Source of the DNA: Poriferisodalis sp965208895 | GTDB lineage: Bacteria > Actinomycetota > Acidimicrobiia > Acidimicrobiales > Poriferisodalaceae | Reading direction: 5' to 3' | Length of the DNA: 64,000 nt | Assembly: GCF_965208895.1 (NCBI RefSeq) | Contig: NZ_OZ242363.1 | Coordinates: 4,377,745-4,441,744 of the forward strand | Shown here: piece by piece, positions 51,886-59,976 of the stretch | Position numbering within the stretch: the first letter of the stretch is position 1 | How the letters are laid out: each line of letters begins with the position of its first letter | Translations under genes and position numbers: made by a program | The notes under the pieces: model-generated | The model's database searches: none | What the model saw: only the letters and a program-made list of their open reading frames with translations | Told to the model about the DNA's origin: nothing

Positions 51886-54188
51886 CCGCAGCACTCGATG
51901 GCGCTCAGCGGGCTGCCTTAAACGACCTCATTCAAGCGGCGCGGTCACTGCTGGAGGCCGATCTCGACTCGACGCTGGAAGGTGACTTCGGCATACATCA
52001 CAGCGACGGGCGGATCGAAGAGACAGAAGCGCTGTCGCTCGATGCGTCCGAGGCCGCGGTTCGAATCGACCTGCTCGACATCATCGCCTTTCTGCGCAGC
52101 GAGGGTGAATCCGAACCTGCTGCGGTCGAACGGCTGGTTCGCGAGGCGGCATTCACTCACGTCAATCGGCTCGTCGCTCTGCGGGTCGCGGAAGGCATCG
52201 GCATCCTTCCCGAGGCAATCGGCAAAGGACTTGCCTCGCAAGGGTTTCGTGACTTTGCCGAGATCGCACCGGCCAGCGCGGATGAGGAGTGGGAACGCTT
52301 TCGTCTGTGCGTTCGGATCTGCGCCGATGAGTTGTCAGCAGATGTCCCCGCGCTCTTCGACCCCCGCAACCCACTCCTCGAACTCGAGCCGTCGACGGCA
52401 GCGTTCTCGGAACTGATCGAATTGTTCGTTGCTGCCGACGAAACGATCTGGACGGCGCCCGACGCGCTCGGCTGGTCATATCAGTTCTTCAACACAGCAG
52501 AAGAACGAAAGGAGATGCGTGAGTCGTCAGCCCCCCGCAACTCGAGGGAGTTGGCGGTTCGGAACCAGTTCTTCACGCCCTCGTATGTCGTCGAGTTTCT
52601 TGTGCAGAACGGGCTCGGCGCGCACCTCGCCGCCTCGTTCCCTGCGCTCGCCGATGAGATGCCGTTGCTCGTCGAGGCTCCCGAGCGCCGTCCAAAACCC
52701 ATCGACCTTCGTGAAGTGAGCGCGTTAGATCCGGCCTGTGGTTCGGGTCATTTCCTGCTCGGTGCCTACGACGTACTGGAGGCCGCCTGGCGGCACGTCG
52801 GCGTCGAACCCGAAGACGCGGCGCCAGACATCGTGCGGTCACTGTGGGGTATCGACATCGATCCCCGTGCGACCCAGATCGCGCAAGCCGCCGTGATCCT
52901 CCGCGCTCGGCGCCATTACCGCGGGCCACTCCCCAAACCGAACGTGATTTGCGCCCGATCACTGCCGACCACCCCCGAGGCCGAGGACTTGATCGCCACC
53001 CTGCCGTCGCACATCGGTCGGGTCGTTCGAGCGATCTCGCACGAACTCGTCATGGCTCCATTACTTGGGCCCCTGCTCAAGATCGAAGAGCGCCTCGACC
53101 GAGAAGCCCGCGATGCATTCGGGTCCGGCCAGTTTGAGGGAATCCTTGCGGAAGGGTTGTCCGAACACGATGCCGCCAACGTCGAGTCGCTCGTGTTGGA
53201 GACGTTGGCGGTGATCGCCGACCAGACGACATCGACGGCCTCACAACGGCTGTTCGTAGCCGAGGCCCACGATGCCGTCCGCTTCGTCGAGGCAATGAGC
53301 CGGCGATACACGGCGTGCTTGATGAACCCACCGTTTGGCTCCCCCATCGCGACGACGAAGGCCCACTTGAAAGCGGCCTACCCATGGATTCCGGCGACCT
53401 CAGATCTGTTCGCACTCTTCGTCGGTAGAGGAATGGAGCTTGCATCGTCAGATGGGACCACGGCCGCAATTACGTCTCGGACTGGCCTCTTCTTATCGTC
53501 ATTCATGGACTGGCGAGCAGACGTTCTCTACGCGAATGAGCTAACGGTCGTCGCTGACCTCGGTGAACGTGTGATGGAAGAAGCAATGGTGGAAGCTGCT
53601 GCCTATGTGATGAACCGAAAACAGCCTGGACGGCCTCCGAAGCAACCGGTCGTAATCCGCGCCGTGACCAGCGATGATCGCTCTGCAGCATTACGGACGG
53701 CGGTGAATGCAGTTCGGAGGAAGACCACGCACGAACTAGTCTTTCGCCCGGATTCGCTCGTCCTGTCGTCCATTGCTGGGCATCCGTTTGCCTACTGGGC
53801 AACAGCCGCGATTGTGAGGGAGCTAACAGCTCACCGACCGTTTGAGCCCAGCGCTGGTGTTGTGCGGCAGGGGCTTGCAACCGGCGACGACTTTCGATTC
53901 GTTCGGTGCTGGTGGGAGGTAAGTGAGCAAAGGTCGACAGCGAAAAGCGCGCTGGCCGGCGGAGCGGACGCGTCGACTCAACTGAAGCAGGGTTGTAGGT
54001 GGGCGCCAATAATTAAGGGCGGTAGCTCCCAGCCCTGGTTCTCACCTGTCCTGCTAGCCCTGATTATTCACGAATCGGGCGGATTGGGTGGTTCGGGTCC
54101 GCGGAAAAGCCCCTCTGATCTGCGACGATGCATGCGGTTGAAGTCCGCATCTTCGAGTTCAGGGGGGCATCTCCGAGGTGAAACTTAG
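51882..54188 (+). pseudogene. pglX: PglX (BrxX) methyltransferase, C-terminally truncated by insertion
   Basis: The frame is 768 codons but PglX proteins are about 1,200. Motif I is LDPACGSGHFLLGAYD (Asp283), motif IV is NPPFGS (Asn482), with SRELAVRNQFFTPSYVVEFL ahead. The recognisable PglX part ends at RWAPIIKGGSSQPWFSPVLL near 54057; the last 43 codons read insertion-sequence DNA. The missing half carries the target-recognition region. Since PglX provides BREX self-methylation, and pglZ, brxD and brxHI are also absent, the system is unlikely to work. Confidence 0.82.
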
Positions 54189-54231
54189 CAGTGTCACGAA
54201 CGCGCGGTTGGCAGGCGGCGGGGACCGGGTT
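54059..54231 (+). mobile_element. End of another insertion sequence (IS1380-like?), truncated
   Basis: PglX homology stops at CCTGATTATTCACGA (54059-54073), which looks like an IS end. After about 105 bases a GTG at 54178 starts KLSSVTNARLAGGGDRVGA, resembling the N-terminus of IS1380-group transposases, cut off by the IS256-family element. Family call is weak; no second end is present. Confidence 0.35.
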
Positions 54232-54272
54232 GGGGCCTGTCAGATTTTTTGTGTATCCGGCTGTGGTGGTTT

Positions 54273-55562
54273 TCATCGAATGTAGGCGGCGATCCGGTCG
54301 CCGTAGTGGACGGTCAGTGTGTTCAGGATGGCTTTCCAGCCGTTGGTCTTTCCGGTGAGGTTGGTGCGGTTCTTGCGTCTGGCGGTGGCGATGAGGTAGA
54401 GGACTTTCATCGCTGCCTGTTCGTTGGGGAAGTGTCCTCGATGGCGCACTGCCCGTCGGAATCTGGCGTTGAGGCTTTCTATGGCGTTGGTGGTGTAGAC
54501 GACTCTGCGCAGCTCGGCGGGGAACTCGAGGAACGGCACGAACTCGTCCCATGACTGCCGCCACGAGCGGATCATGGCGGGGTAGGTGTCCTCCCAGTCG
54601 TCGGCGAACTGGGCGAACCGCGTCTGGGCGGCCTCGACGGTCGCTGAGGTGTAGATGTCGCGCATGGCTTTGGTGATGGCGCCCCAGTGCTTGCGGGACG
54701 CGTACCGCAGGCTGTTGCGGACCATGTGCACGACGCATGTCTGAACTGTCGCTTCGGGCCAGGTCGCCCGGATCGCCGAGGGCAGGCCCTTGAGTCCGTC
54801 GCAGCACACGATCAACGCGTCGGCGAGGCCTCGGTTTCTCAGCTCGGTCAGCATCGTGGCCCATTGCTTGGCGCCCTCGCCGCCCGATGGGCCCAGCCAC
54901 ATGCCCAAGACGTCGCGTTCTCCTTGAAGATCCACGCCTATGGCCACATACACAGGCCTGTTGGCGACCTGGGAGTCGCGGACCTTGACGACGATCGCGT
55001 CGATCAGCAGCACCGCGTAGACCGGGTCGAGGGGCCGGTTCTGCCACACCGCCATGTCAGCGACGATCTCGTCGGTGATCTTCGAGATCGTCTCCCGGCT
55101 CACCGAGGTGTCATAGATCTCAGCCAGATGGTCCTGGATCTCGCCGGTCGTGAGCCCCTTCGCATAGAGACTGATCACGTTGCCCGACAGCCCGTCCAGC
55201 CGGCGGCGGTGCTTGGGCACCGTAACCGGCTCAAAGGTGCCCGCACGATCCCGAGGCACCCGCAGCTCGACCTCGCCGATCTCGGTCGTCACCGTCTTGG
55301 GCGTCGACCCGTTGCGAGAGTTGCCCGACCCGCGGCCCGCAACCGCGTGACGCTCATAGCCCAGATGCTCGCTCATCTCGACCTCCAGGCCGATCTGGAG
55401 CACCTGGCGCACCAGCCCCGTCAAAAGACCGCCGTCGCCGGTCAGCTCCACCCCCTCAGCACGCGCCTGGGCCACCAACAGCTCGGCCCAGTCCTTCATC
55501 GCCGTCTCGCCGACGGCCTCTCCCGCCGGCACAGCCGACATATTCTGATCAGTCACAGACAT
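54273..55562 (-). CDS. IS256-family transposase
   Basis: 429 residues. DDE residues Asp188 (LLIDAIVVKV), Asp255 (CCDGLKGLPSAI) and Glu362 (TTNAIESLNARFRRAVRHRG, the family signature). RNGSTPKTVTTEIGEVELRV and SVSRETISKITDEI are conserved. Full length, so probably active, although its right terminal repeat is now interrupted. Confidence 0.93.
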   Translation of the reverse strand: MSVTDQNMSAVPAGEAVGETAMKDWAELLVAQARAEGVELTGDGGLLTGLVRQVLQIGLEVEMSEHLGYERHAVAGRGSGNSRNGSTPKTVTTEIGEVELRVPRDRAGTFEPVTVPKHRRRLDGLSGNVISLYAKGLTTGEIQDHLAEIYDTSVSRETISKITDEIVADMAVWQNRPLDPVYAVLLIDAIVVKVRDSQVANRPVYVAIGVDLQGERDVLGMWLGPSGGEGAKQWATMLTELRNRGLADALIVCCDGLKGLPSAIRATWPEATVQTCVVHMVRNSLRYASRKHWGAITKAMRDIYTSATVEAAQTRFAQFADDWEDTYPAMIRSWRQSWDEFVPFLEFPAELRRVVYTTNAIESLNARFRRAVRHRGHFPNEQAAMKVLYLIATARRKNRTNLTGKTNGWKAILNTLTVHYGDRIAAYIR

Positions 55563-55679
55563 GATCCTTCCCGGCCCCCAGCACCCAGCCAAGGACCCTC
55601 AGACCACGCCATTTACACAAACTTTCCGAGTGTCACTGTTGATGTCGCCGGGGCCTCCAGCCAGGGGGTTACGGTCCGG

Positions 55680-55866
55680 TCCTGCGCTCGGCGATGACTC
55701 CACAAACCTTTGGCCTTGTGCCTGTTGTCAGACCTGTCGCGTCGAGCGTGGGACCGGCAGGAGCGCTCCTGTCTTGAAGGGAGCCTGACTGTCTCGACTC
55801 GGTTGTGACGAAGCGCCCCTGCCGTTCCCGGACCCACCGGAACATCACTTCCAGCAGGAGCACAGC
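55680..55866 (+). ncRNA. Candidate IS110 bridge RNA
   Basis: IS110 recombinases use an RNA from the 5' end with one loop matching target DNA and one matching the element's own ends. Target loop: CACAAAC at 55702 equals the left target CACAAAC (55616-55622), and TGTCAGA at 55726 is the complement of the right target TCTGACA. Donor loop: AAGGGAGC at 55777 equals the element's right end (56954-56961), and ACTCGG at 55797 is the complement of CCGAGT at its left end (55626-55631). Exact RNA ends are not known. Confidence 0.6.
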
Positions 55867-56952
55867 ATGACACCGCCAGTCGGGGGAATCGACCCCCACC
55901 AAGACACCTTCACCGTGGGGATCGTCGACCCTCACGGCGTCGAGCTCGTCCACGAGACGTTCTCGAACACCGCCGTCGGCTACGGCGCCGCGATCGACCT
56001 GCTCGACGCTCACGACGTCGGCCAGGTCGGCGTGGAGGGATCCGCCAAGTGGGGGGCGCACGTCGCGATCGCGTTGTGCGCGGCCGGGTTCGACGCCCGC
56101 GAGGTGCCAGCGTCGCGCTCGGCGGCGCAGCGCCGCAGCCGGCGGCTGGGCAAGACCGACGCCGTCGACGCCGTCGCCTCGGCACGGGCGCTGCTGGCCG
56201 AGCCGACGCTGGGACCGGTGCAGGCTCTGGAGGCCTACGACCCGCTCGTGGCCGAGATCGAGGCGGTGCTCGAACACCGCAGAACCCTTGTGGCTGCTCG
56301 CACTTTGATGCTCCACCACGTCGGCGACCAGATCTCCAAGCTGCCCACCGAGATACGCGACCAGCTCACCACCAGCGGCAAGATCGAAGCCCGGCTGCGC
56401 CGCCTCGAAGGGATCGACCCCGACACATGCACGACCCCAGCGGGCCGGCACCGGCTCGCCTGGATGCAGGCATTCATCGACCAAGACCGTGCCGCCCGCA
56501 GCGAGATCCGCCGACTGGAACGTCTCATCGACGAGCTGCTCGACAACCACGGCACCACTTTGCGCGACGAGCCAGGCATCGGCCCGATCTCAGCCGCGAC
56601 GCTGCTGTGCGAGGTCGGCGACCCGACCCGATTCGACCGCGAGTCCAAGTTCGCCCGCTGGTGCGGCACCGGCGCCGTCGCTCTCTCCTCGGGCGAAGGC
56701 GCCGGCGATCCCGTCAAGCACCGGCTCGACTTCCGAGGCAACCGGCGCATCAACTCAGTGCTGCACATCGCGTCGGTCACCCAGCAGCGCAGCCAGCCCG
56801 AAGCGATCGCCTACCTCGCCAGAAAAGCCGGCGAAGGCAAAACCCGACGCGAGGCCAGACGAGCCCACAAACGCCAACTCGCCAACCGCGTCATCCGACG
56901 AATGTGGCGCGACGAAACCGCCCGAAAACAACCATTCGCGCTCGCCGCTTGA
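55867..56952 (+). CDS. IS110-family transposase (DEDD recombinase)
   Basis: 361 residues. The RuvC-like DEDD set is Asp9 (GGIDPHQDTF), Glu57 (GVEGSAKWG), Asp98 and Asp101 (KTDAVDA). The C-terminal Tnp20 domain has EPGIGPISAATLLCEVGD and LDFRGNRRINSVLHIASV. CAGGAG precedes the ATG. Full length, probably active. Confidence 0.93.
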   Translation: MTPPVGGIDPHQDTFTVGIVDPHGVELVHETFSNTAVGYGAAIDLLDAHDVGQVGVEGSAKWGAHVAIALCAAGFDAREVPASRSAAQRRSRRLGKTDAVDAVASARALLAEPTLGPVQALEAYDPLVAEIEAVLEHRRTLVAARTLMLHHVGDQISKLPTEIRDQLTTSGKIEARLRRLEGIDPDTCTTPAGRHRLAWMQAFIDQDRAARSEIRRLERLIDELLDNHGTTLRDEPGIGPISAATLLCEVGDPTRFDRESKFARWCGTGAVALSSGEGAGDPVKHRLDFRGNRRINSVLHIASVTQQRSQPEAIAYLARKAGEGKTRREARRAHKRQLANRVIRRMWRDETARKQPFALAA

Positions 56953-56983
56953 CAAGGGAGCGTCTGACAGGCCCCCTTAGCAG

Positions 56984-57686
56984 CGCAGAACGTCTGCTCG
57001 GCGACGAAACCCAGTTGCTCGACGCCCCTACTGTTCGCGAATTGCTTCAAAAGGCGATCATGCGGGAACCGTCTCGCTTCGGGGCGTACTTGGCGTTAGC
57101 GCTCGCGTGTGGAGGTGGAATCGGTGAGCGCGCAGGAAGCATCTGGGCTGTTGTTCGCTGGCATGGCCGACTGCCGGTAGGCATCGCTGGCAACCTGCAT
57201 GAACTGCACCCTGACGCCCGACGTGGTGCAGCCACTGTCTTCGCTGAAGGCATCGCGGATTGTCTCGATGATCTCTTGCTCGCTTTCCATGATGAGGACT
57301 CCGAAGTTCGACTGGCAGCATCGAGAGGCCTTTGGCACCTGAACAATCTCAACCCTCCTGAGATGGAACACCTCGTCGAGGAGTTCCTCGCAAGTCCGAC
57401 ATTCCCTGAAGCGAACGACATACTTGTTCACGCCCTCAATGACCTTGACACTGTGCTGCCGCGAAACGCGCTCACCGTGTGCGAAAGAGTTGTCGAAGTC
57501 AGCGGGTCCGATCTGGGCGATATGAGTTCCGCCCGAAGTCTCGCGGGCCGAGATCTGCTCACGGTTGTGTTGCGCCTGTATCGACAAGGTGACCCAAGAA
57601 CGCTTGAGAGGTGCCTGGATATCGTCGACCGCCTGGTCGAGACGGAAATCCATGACATGGCGGAGATGCTTGACGAAGAACGCTGA
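56984..57686 (+). pseudogene. 5'-truncated gene with HEAT-like repeats
   Basis: An open frame runs from the IS256 right end to 57686 without its own N-terminus: LLGDETQLLDAPTVRELLQK, then HPDARRGAATVFAEGIADCL-type helical pairs and SEVRLAASRGLWHLNNLNPP, typical of HEAT/armadillo repeats. About 233 codons remain. The missing 5' part was probably lost in the same IS-mediated event that removed the rest of the BREX operon. The original protein is not recognised; many large defence proteins carry such repeats. Confidence 0.5.
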
Positions 57687-57883
57687 CTTGCAATGCCCGC
57701 AGCCCCAGAGCCCGTGCACTAGCCGGCCGGGTTCCGGTGGTCTGAGCCGCGAGTGTGGCCTGCGAGAACCCCTTCGTTGACGGCTCGTAGTCCCCAAGGG
57801 ATGGCCGCGACTGGCAAACGCCGATCCGATGTCGAATTAGATGAGCGCTGTATGAGGCGCCGACCGAGCAGGCATGCTGCAGT

Positions 57884-58144
57884 TCAGTCCAGCGGATCAA
57901 TCTTCGCTGGGGTCTCGCCTCGGTTGAGTAGCTGCCATGACTCAACAAGTTCGGTCTGGTGGATCTTGGCCCATTCAGCAACGAGGCCTCGCGCACGGCG
58001 TGGCAGGTTCCCACGGATCATCTGAAGTGTCGCTATTTCCACGAGCGCTGACCGGTCCGCGTAGACGGCATGAAAGTGAGGCGGAGCGTGATCGTTGCCG
58101 TACATGCGAATGACGATCCCGTAGAAGCGGCTGAGCTCGGCCAT
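57884..58144 (-). CDS. DUF4160 protein (toxin-antitoxin-like pair)
   Basis: 86 residues: MAELSRFYGIVIRMYGNDHA, PPHFHAVYADRSALVEIATL. The I-x-M-Y-x-N-D-H-x-P-P-H-F-H block defines DUF4160. It follows a DUF2442 gene by 18 bases; the two families are regularly paired and are suspected toxin-antitoxin partners. A 30-bp remnant of a close copy lies at 44456-44485. Confidence 0.82.
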   Translation of the reverse strand: MAELSRFYGIVIRMYGNDHAPPHFHAVYADRSALVEIATLQMIRGNLPRRARGLVAEWAKIHQTELVESWQLLNRGETPAKIDPLD

Positions 58145-58162
58145 GACGAAATTGAGTTGAGC

Positions 58163-58465
58163 TCAGCCAGCCAACTCGGGCCACGGCTTCGGGTGGAGGT
58201 CTTCGAAGCACTTGCCGGTGAGATCCAAGTACATGGCCGTGGGATCGAGTTCGAGCGTGTCGTCCTTGCCCCAAGCGATCGCGCCGTATGGCCGCAGATG
58301 CGCAGTCTTGAAGAAGGTCGCATCCGACCAGGCAGCGAAACCTCCTCGGGTTGACCACTGGGCGAGGTCCACTGTGCCGCTCACGCCATCGTCGAATCTG
58401 ATCCACAGCTTGTAGGGCTGCCGCGCCTCGACCTCAACAGCCTGCGGTGGCTGTGACTCGTCCAT
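58163..58465 (-). CDS. DUF2442 protein
   Basis: 100 residues: PYKLWIRFDDGVSGTVDLAQ, FKTAHLRPYGAIAWGKDDTL, ELDPTAMYLDL. The D-G-x-x-G-x-x-D-L and I-x-W-x-x-x-x-x-L-x-P-x-x-L/M-Y pattern identifies DUF2442. First gene of the pair with DUF4160. Function unproven. Confidence 0.82.
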   Translation of the reverse strand: MDESQPPQAVEVEARQPYKLWIRFDDGVSGTVDLAQWSTRGGFAAWSDATFFKTAHLRPYGAIAWGKDDTLELDPTAMYLDLTGKCFEDLHPKPWPELAG

Positions 58466-58586
58466 ACCGAGAACTCTAGATGCGCTCGGGGCCTGCTGAA
58501 CTGCCTTGGCGTTGTGATCTGGCTGAGTGCATCACGCCAGGTTTCGGATATCTACGGCCTGCTGCAGAGCGTCTGCCGTTATATGT

Positions 58587-58603
58587 ACGTATGATACATA
58601 CGT
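58587..58603. promoter_or_regulatory. Operator overlapping the MazE-like start codon
   Basis: ACGTATG-n3-CATACGT is a perfect inverted repeat whose right arm covers the GTG start at 58602. Antitoxins of this type bind such palindromes to repress their own operon. Confidence 0.6.
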
Positions 58604-58832
58604 GCCCAATAAGACGATCAGTGTGCCTGATGACGTCGTGCCGATCATCGAGAGCCTGCACATGCCGTTCTCGAGGTGGGTGACCGAACAGCTCCGGCTC
58701 CACGCAGCCCAGTCGACCATGTCCTTCGCCGACCAGCTCGTGGCCGACGCGGCGCTTGCCGCGGCCGAGGGATTGACTCCCAAGGACGCCATGGCGGTTG
58801 GCGAGCGGATGGAGCGATCTGCGCCGTGGTAG
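58602..58832 (+). CDS. Antitoxin of a MazEF-like module
   Basis: 76 residues from GTG: VPNKTISVPDDVVPIIESLH, MPFSRWVTEQLRLHAAQST. The N-terminal beta strand followed by two helices fits a ribbon-helix-helix-type antitoxin; the C-terminal part should wrap the toxin. It overlaps the toxin gene by a few bases. Leader is short, and the operator covers the start. Confidence 0.7.
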   Translation: MPNKTISVPDDVVPIIESLHMPFSRWVTEQLRLHAAQSTMSFADQLVADAALAAAEGLTPKDAMAVGERMERSAPW

Positions 58833-59143
58833 TGCGCGGCGGGGTGTACTGGATCGATCTCGACAAGCGTCGGCCTTGTGTCGTGGTCTCCGCTGACGAC
58901 GTTCTCGATGTCGACGTCTGGCAAATCCATGTTGTGCCGCTGACCTCGAATCTCGACCGGGCAGGCCTCGCCGGCAATGTCCTGCTCGACGCTGCGGTGA
59001 CCGGCCTGTCCACCGACTCCGTTGCAGTGCCGCTCGGATTGGAACTGGTCGATCGCTCATGGCTGGGGGAGCGTGTGGGCCGACTGCCGCGGCCCCTCGT
59101 CGAAGCGATCGATGACGGACTGCGAGCCGTCCTTGATCTGTGA
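58826..59143 (+). CDS. MazF/PemK-family mRNA interferase toxin
   Basis: About 105 residues (GTG 58826; GTG 58832 alternative). VRGGVYWIDLDKRRPCVVVS, VVPLTSNLDRAGLAGNVLLD, STDSVAVPLGLELVDRSWLG follow the MazF order (R-G-x-V-x-W, R-P-x-x-V-x-S, V-P-x-T-S). The conserved Ser/Thr and Arg of the RNase site are present. Cleavage site specificity is not predictable. Confidence 0.82.
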   Translation: MVVRGGVYWIDLDKRRPCVVVSADDVLDVDVWQIHVVPLTSNLDRAGLAGNVLLDAAVTGLSTDSVAVPLGLELVDRSWLGERVGRLPRPLVEAIDDGLRAVLDL

Positions 59144-59184
59144 CCATTGCCACCCGGTCGACGTCGGAGAAATAGGGTCGGGGG

Positions 59185-59976
59185 ATGAGTGACGAGCGCG
59201 TGATGCACCTGGGTGTCAGCACGGCCGATCTGGGCGGGGCCACGCTCGCCATCGTGCCGGGCGACCCGGCCCGGGTGGCGAGGATCGCCGAGACGATGGA
59301 CGAGCCGGCGCACTTGGCCTCCGTGCGGGAGTTCACGACCTATCGGGCGTCGATCGACGGCCAGCCCGTGGTGGTCTGCTCGACCGGCGTCGGCGGGCCG
59401 TCCACCTCGGTCGCAGTCGAAGAGCTGGCTCAAGTCGGCGTGCGGACGTTCCTGCGGGTCGGCACGACGGGGTCGATCCAGCCCGATCTGTTGGTGGGTC
59501 ACCTGGTCATCACCCAGGCCGCGGTTCGCCTCGACGGGGCGAGTCGGCACTTCGCTCCGCTGGAGTACCCGGCCGCCTCCTCGTTCGAGTGCACCCGAGC
59601 CCTGGTCGATGCCGCAGTCGCTCTCGACGCTCCCCATCAGGTCGGGATCACAGCGTCCAGCGACACCTTCTACCCCGGCCAGGAGCGCTACGACACGGTG
59701 GCCGGCGACGTCGTCGGGTGGCTGCGGGGCAGCCTCGCGGAGTGGCGTCGCATCGGCGTGCTCAACTACGAGATGGAGTCGGCCACGCTGTTCACGATGT
59801 GCGCTGCCAACGGCTGGCGGGCCGGGTGCGTCGCCGGGGTGATCGCTCAGCGGACCGAGTCCGAAGCCGTCGTCGACGAAGGCCGCATCGCCGCAACTGA
59901 GGAGCGGGCCGTCGGCGTGGTCGTCGAGGCCGCCCGCCGCCTGCTCCAACAGCAATCTCACCGAGGTGCATCATGA
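59185..59976 (+). CDS. udp: Uridine phosphorylase
   Basis: 263 residues, strongly similar along the whole length to E. coli Udp: LGGATLAIVPGDPARVARIA, STGVGGPSTSVAVEELAQVG, FLRVGTTGSIQPDLLVGHLV, ASSDTFYPGQERYDTVAGDV, NYEMESATLFTMCAANGWRA. It phosphorolyses uridine to uracil and ribose-1-phosphate. Its TGA overlaps the ATG of the next gene. Confidence 0.95.
   Translation: MSDERVMHLGVSTADLGGATLAIVPGDPARVARIAETMDEPAHLASVREFTTYRASIDGQPVVVCSTGVGGPSTSVAVEELAQVGVRTFLRVGTTGSIQPDLLVGHLVITQAAVRLDGASRHFAPLEYPAASSFECTRALVDAAVALDAPHQVGITASSDTFYPGQERYDTVAGDVVGWLRGSLAEWRRIGVLNYEMESATLFTMCAANGWRAGCVAGVIAQRTESEAVVDEGRIAATEERAVGVVVEAARRLLQQQSHRGAS

Larger units (their letters stand above)
55627..56962 (+). 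mobile_element. IS110-family insertion sequence inside the IS256 terminal repeat
   Basis: About 1,336 bp without inverted repeats: a long 5' non-coding end (240 bases), one transposase gene and only ten bases after the stop, the layout of the IS110 group. A TC dinucleotide is found at both junctions (55625-55626 and 56963-56964) as the likely crossover core. The host sequence on both sides joins into an intact IS256 terminal repeat. Confidence 0.82.
54232..56975 (-). mobile_element. IS256-family insertion sequence, split by an IS110-family element
   Basis: The left terminal repeat begins GGGGCCTGTCAGATTTTTTG at 54232. The right one is in two parts: CCATTTACACAAACTTTC (55609-55626) and TGACAGGCCCC (56965-56975), with the IS110 element between. 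Rejoined, it reads inward as GGGGCCTGTCAGAAAGTTTG, matching the left repeat with few changes. Without the insert the element is about 1.4 kb, normal for IS256. No matching 8-bp duplication directly abuts both ends. Confidence 0.82.

Noticed and set aside
54184..54191. CTTAGCAG as target-site duplication of the IS256 element
   Set aside because: It abuts the right end (56976-56983) but lies 40 bases outside the left terminal repeat, so it is not a proper duplication.
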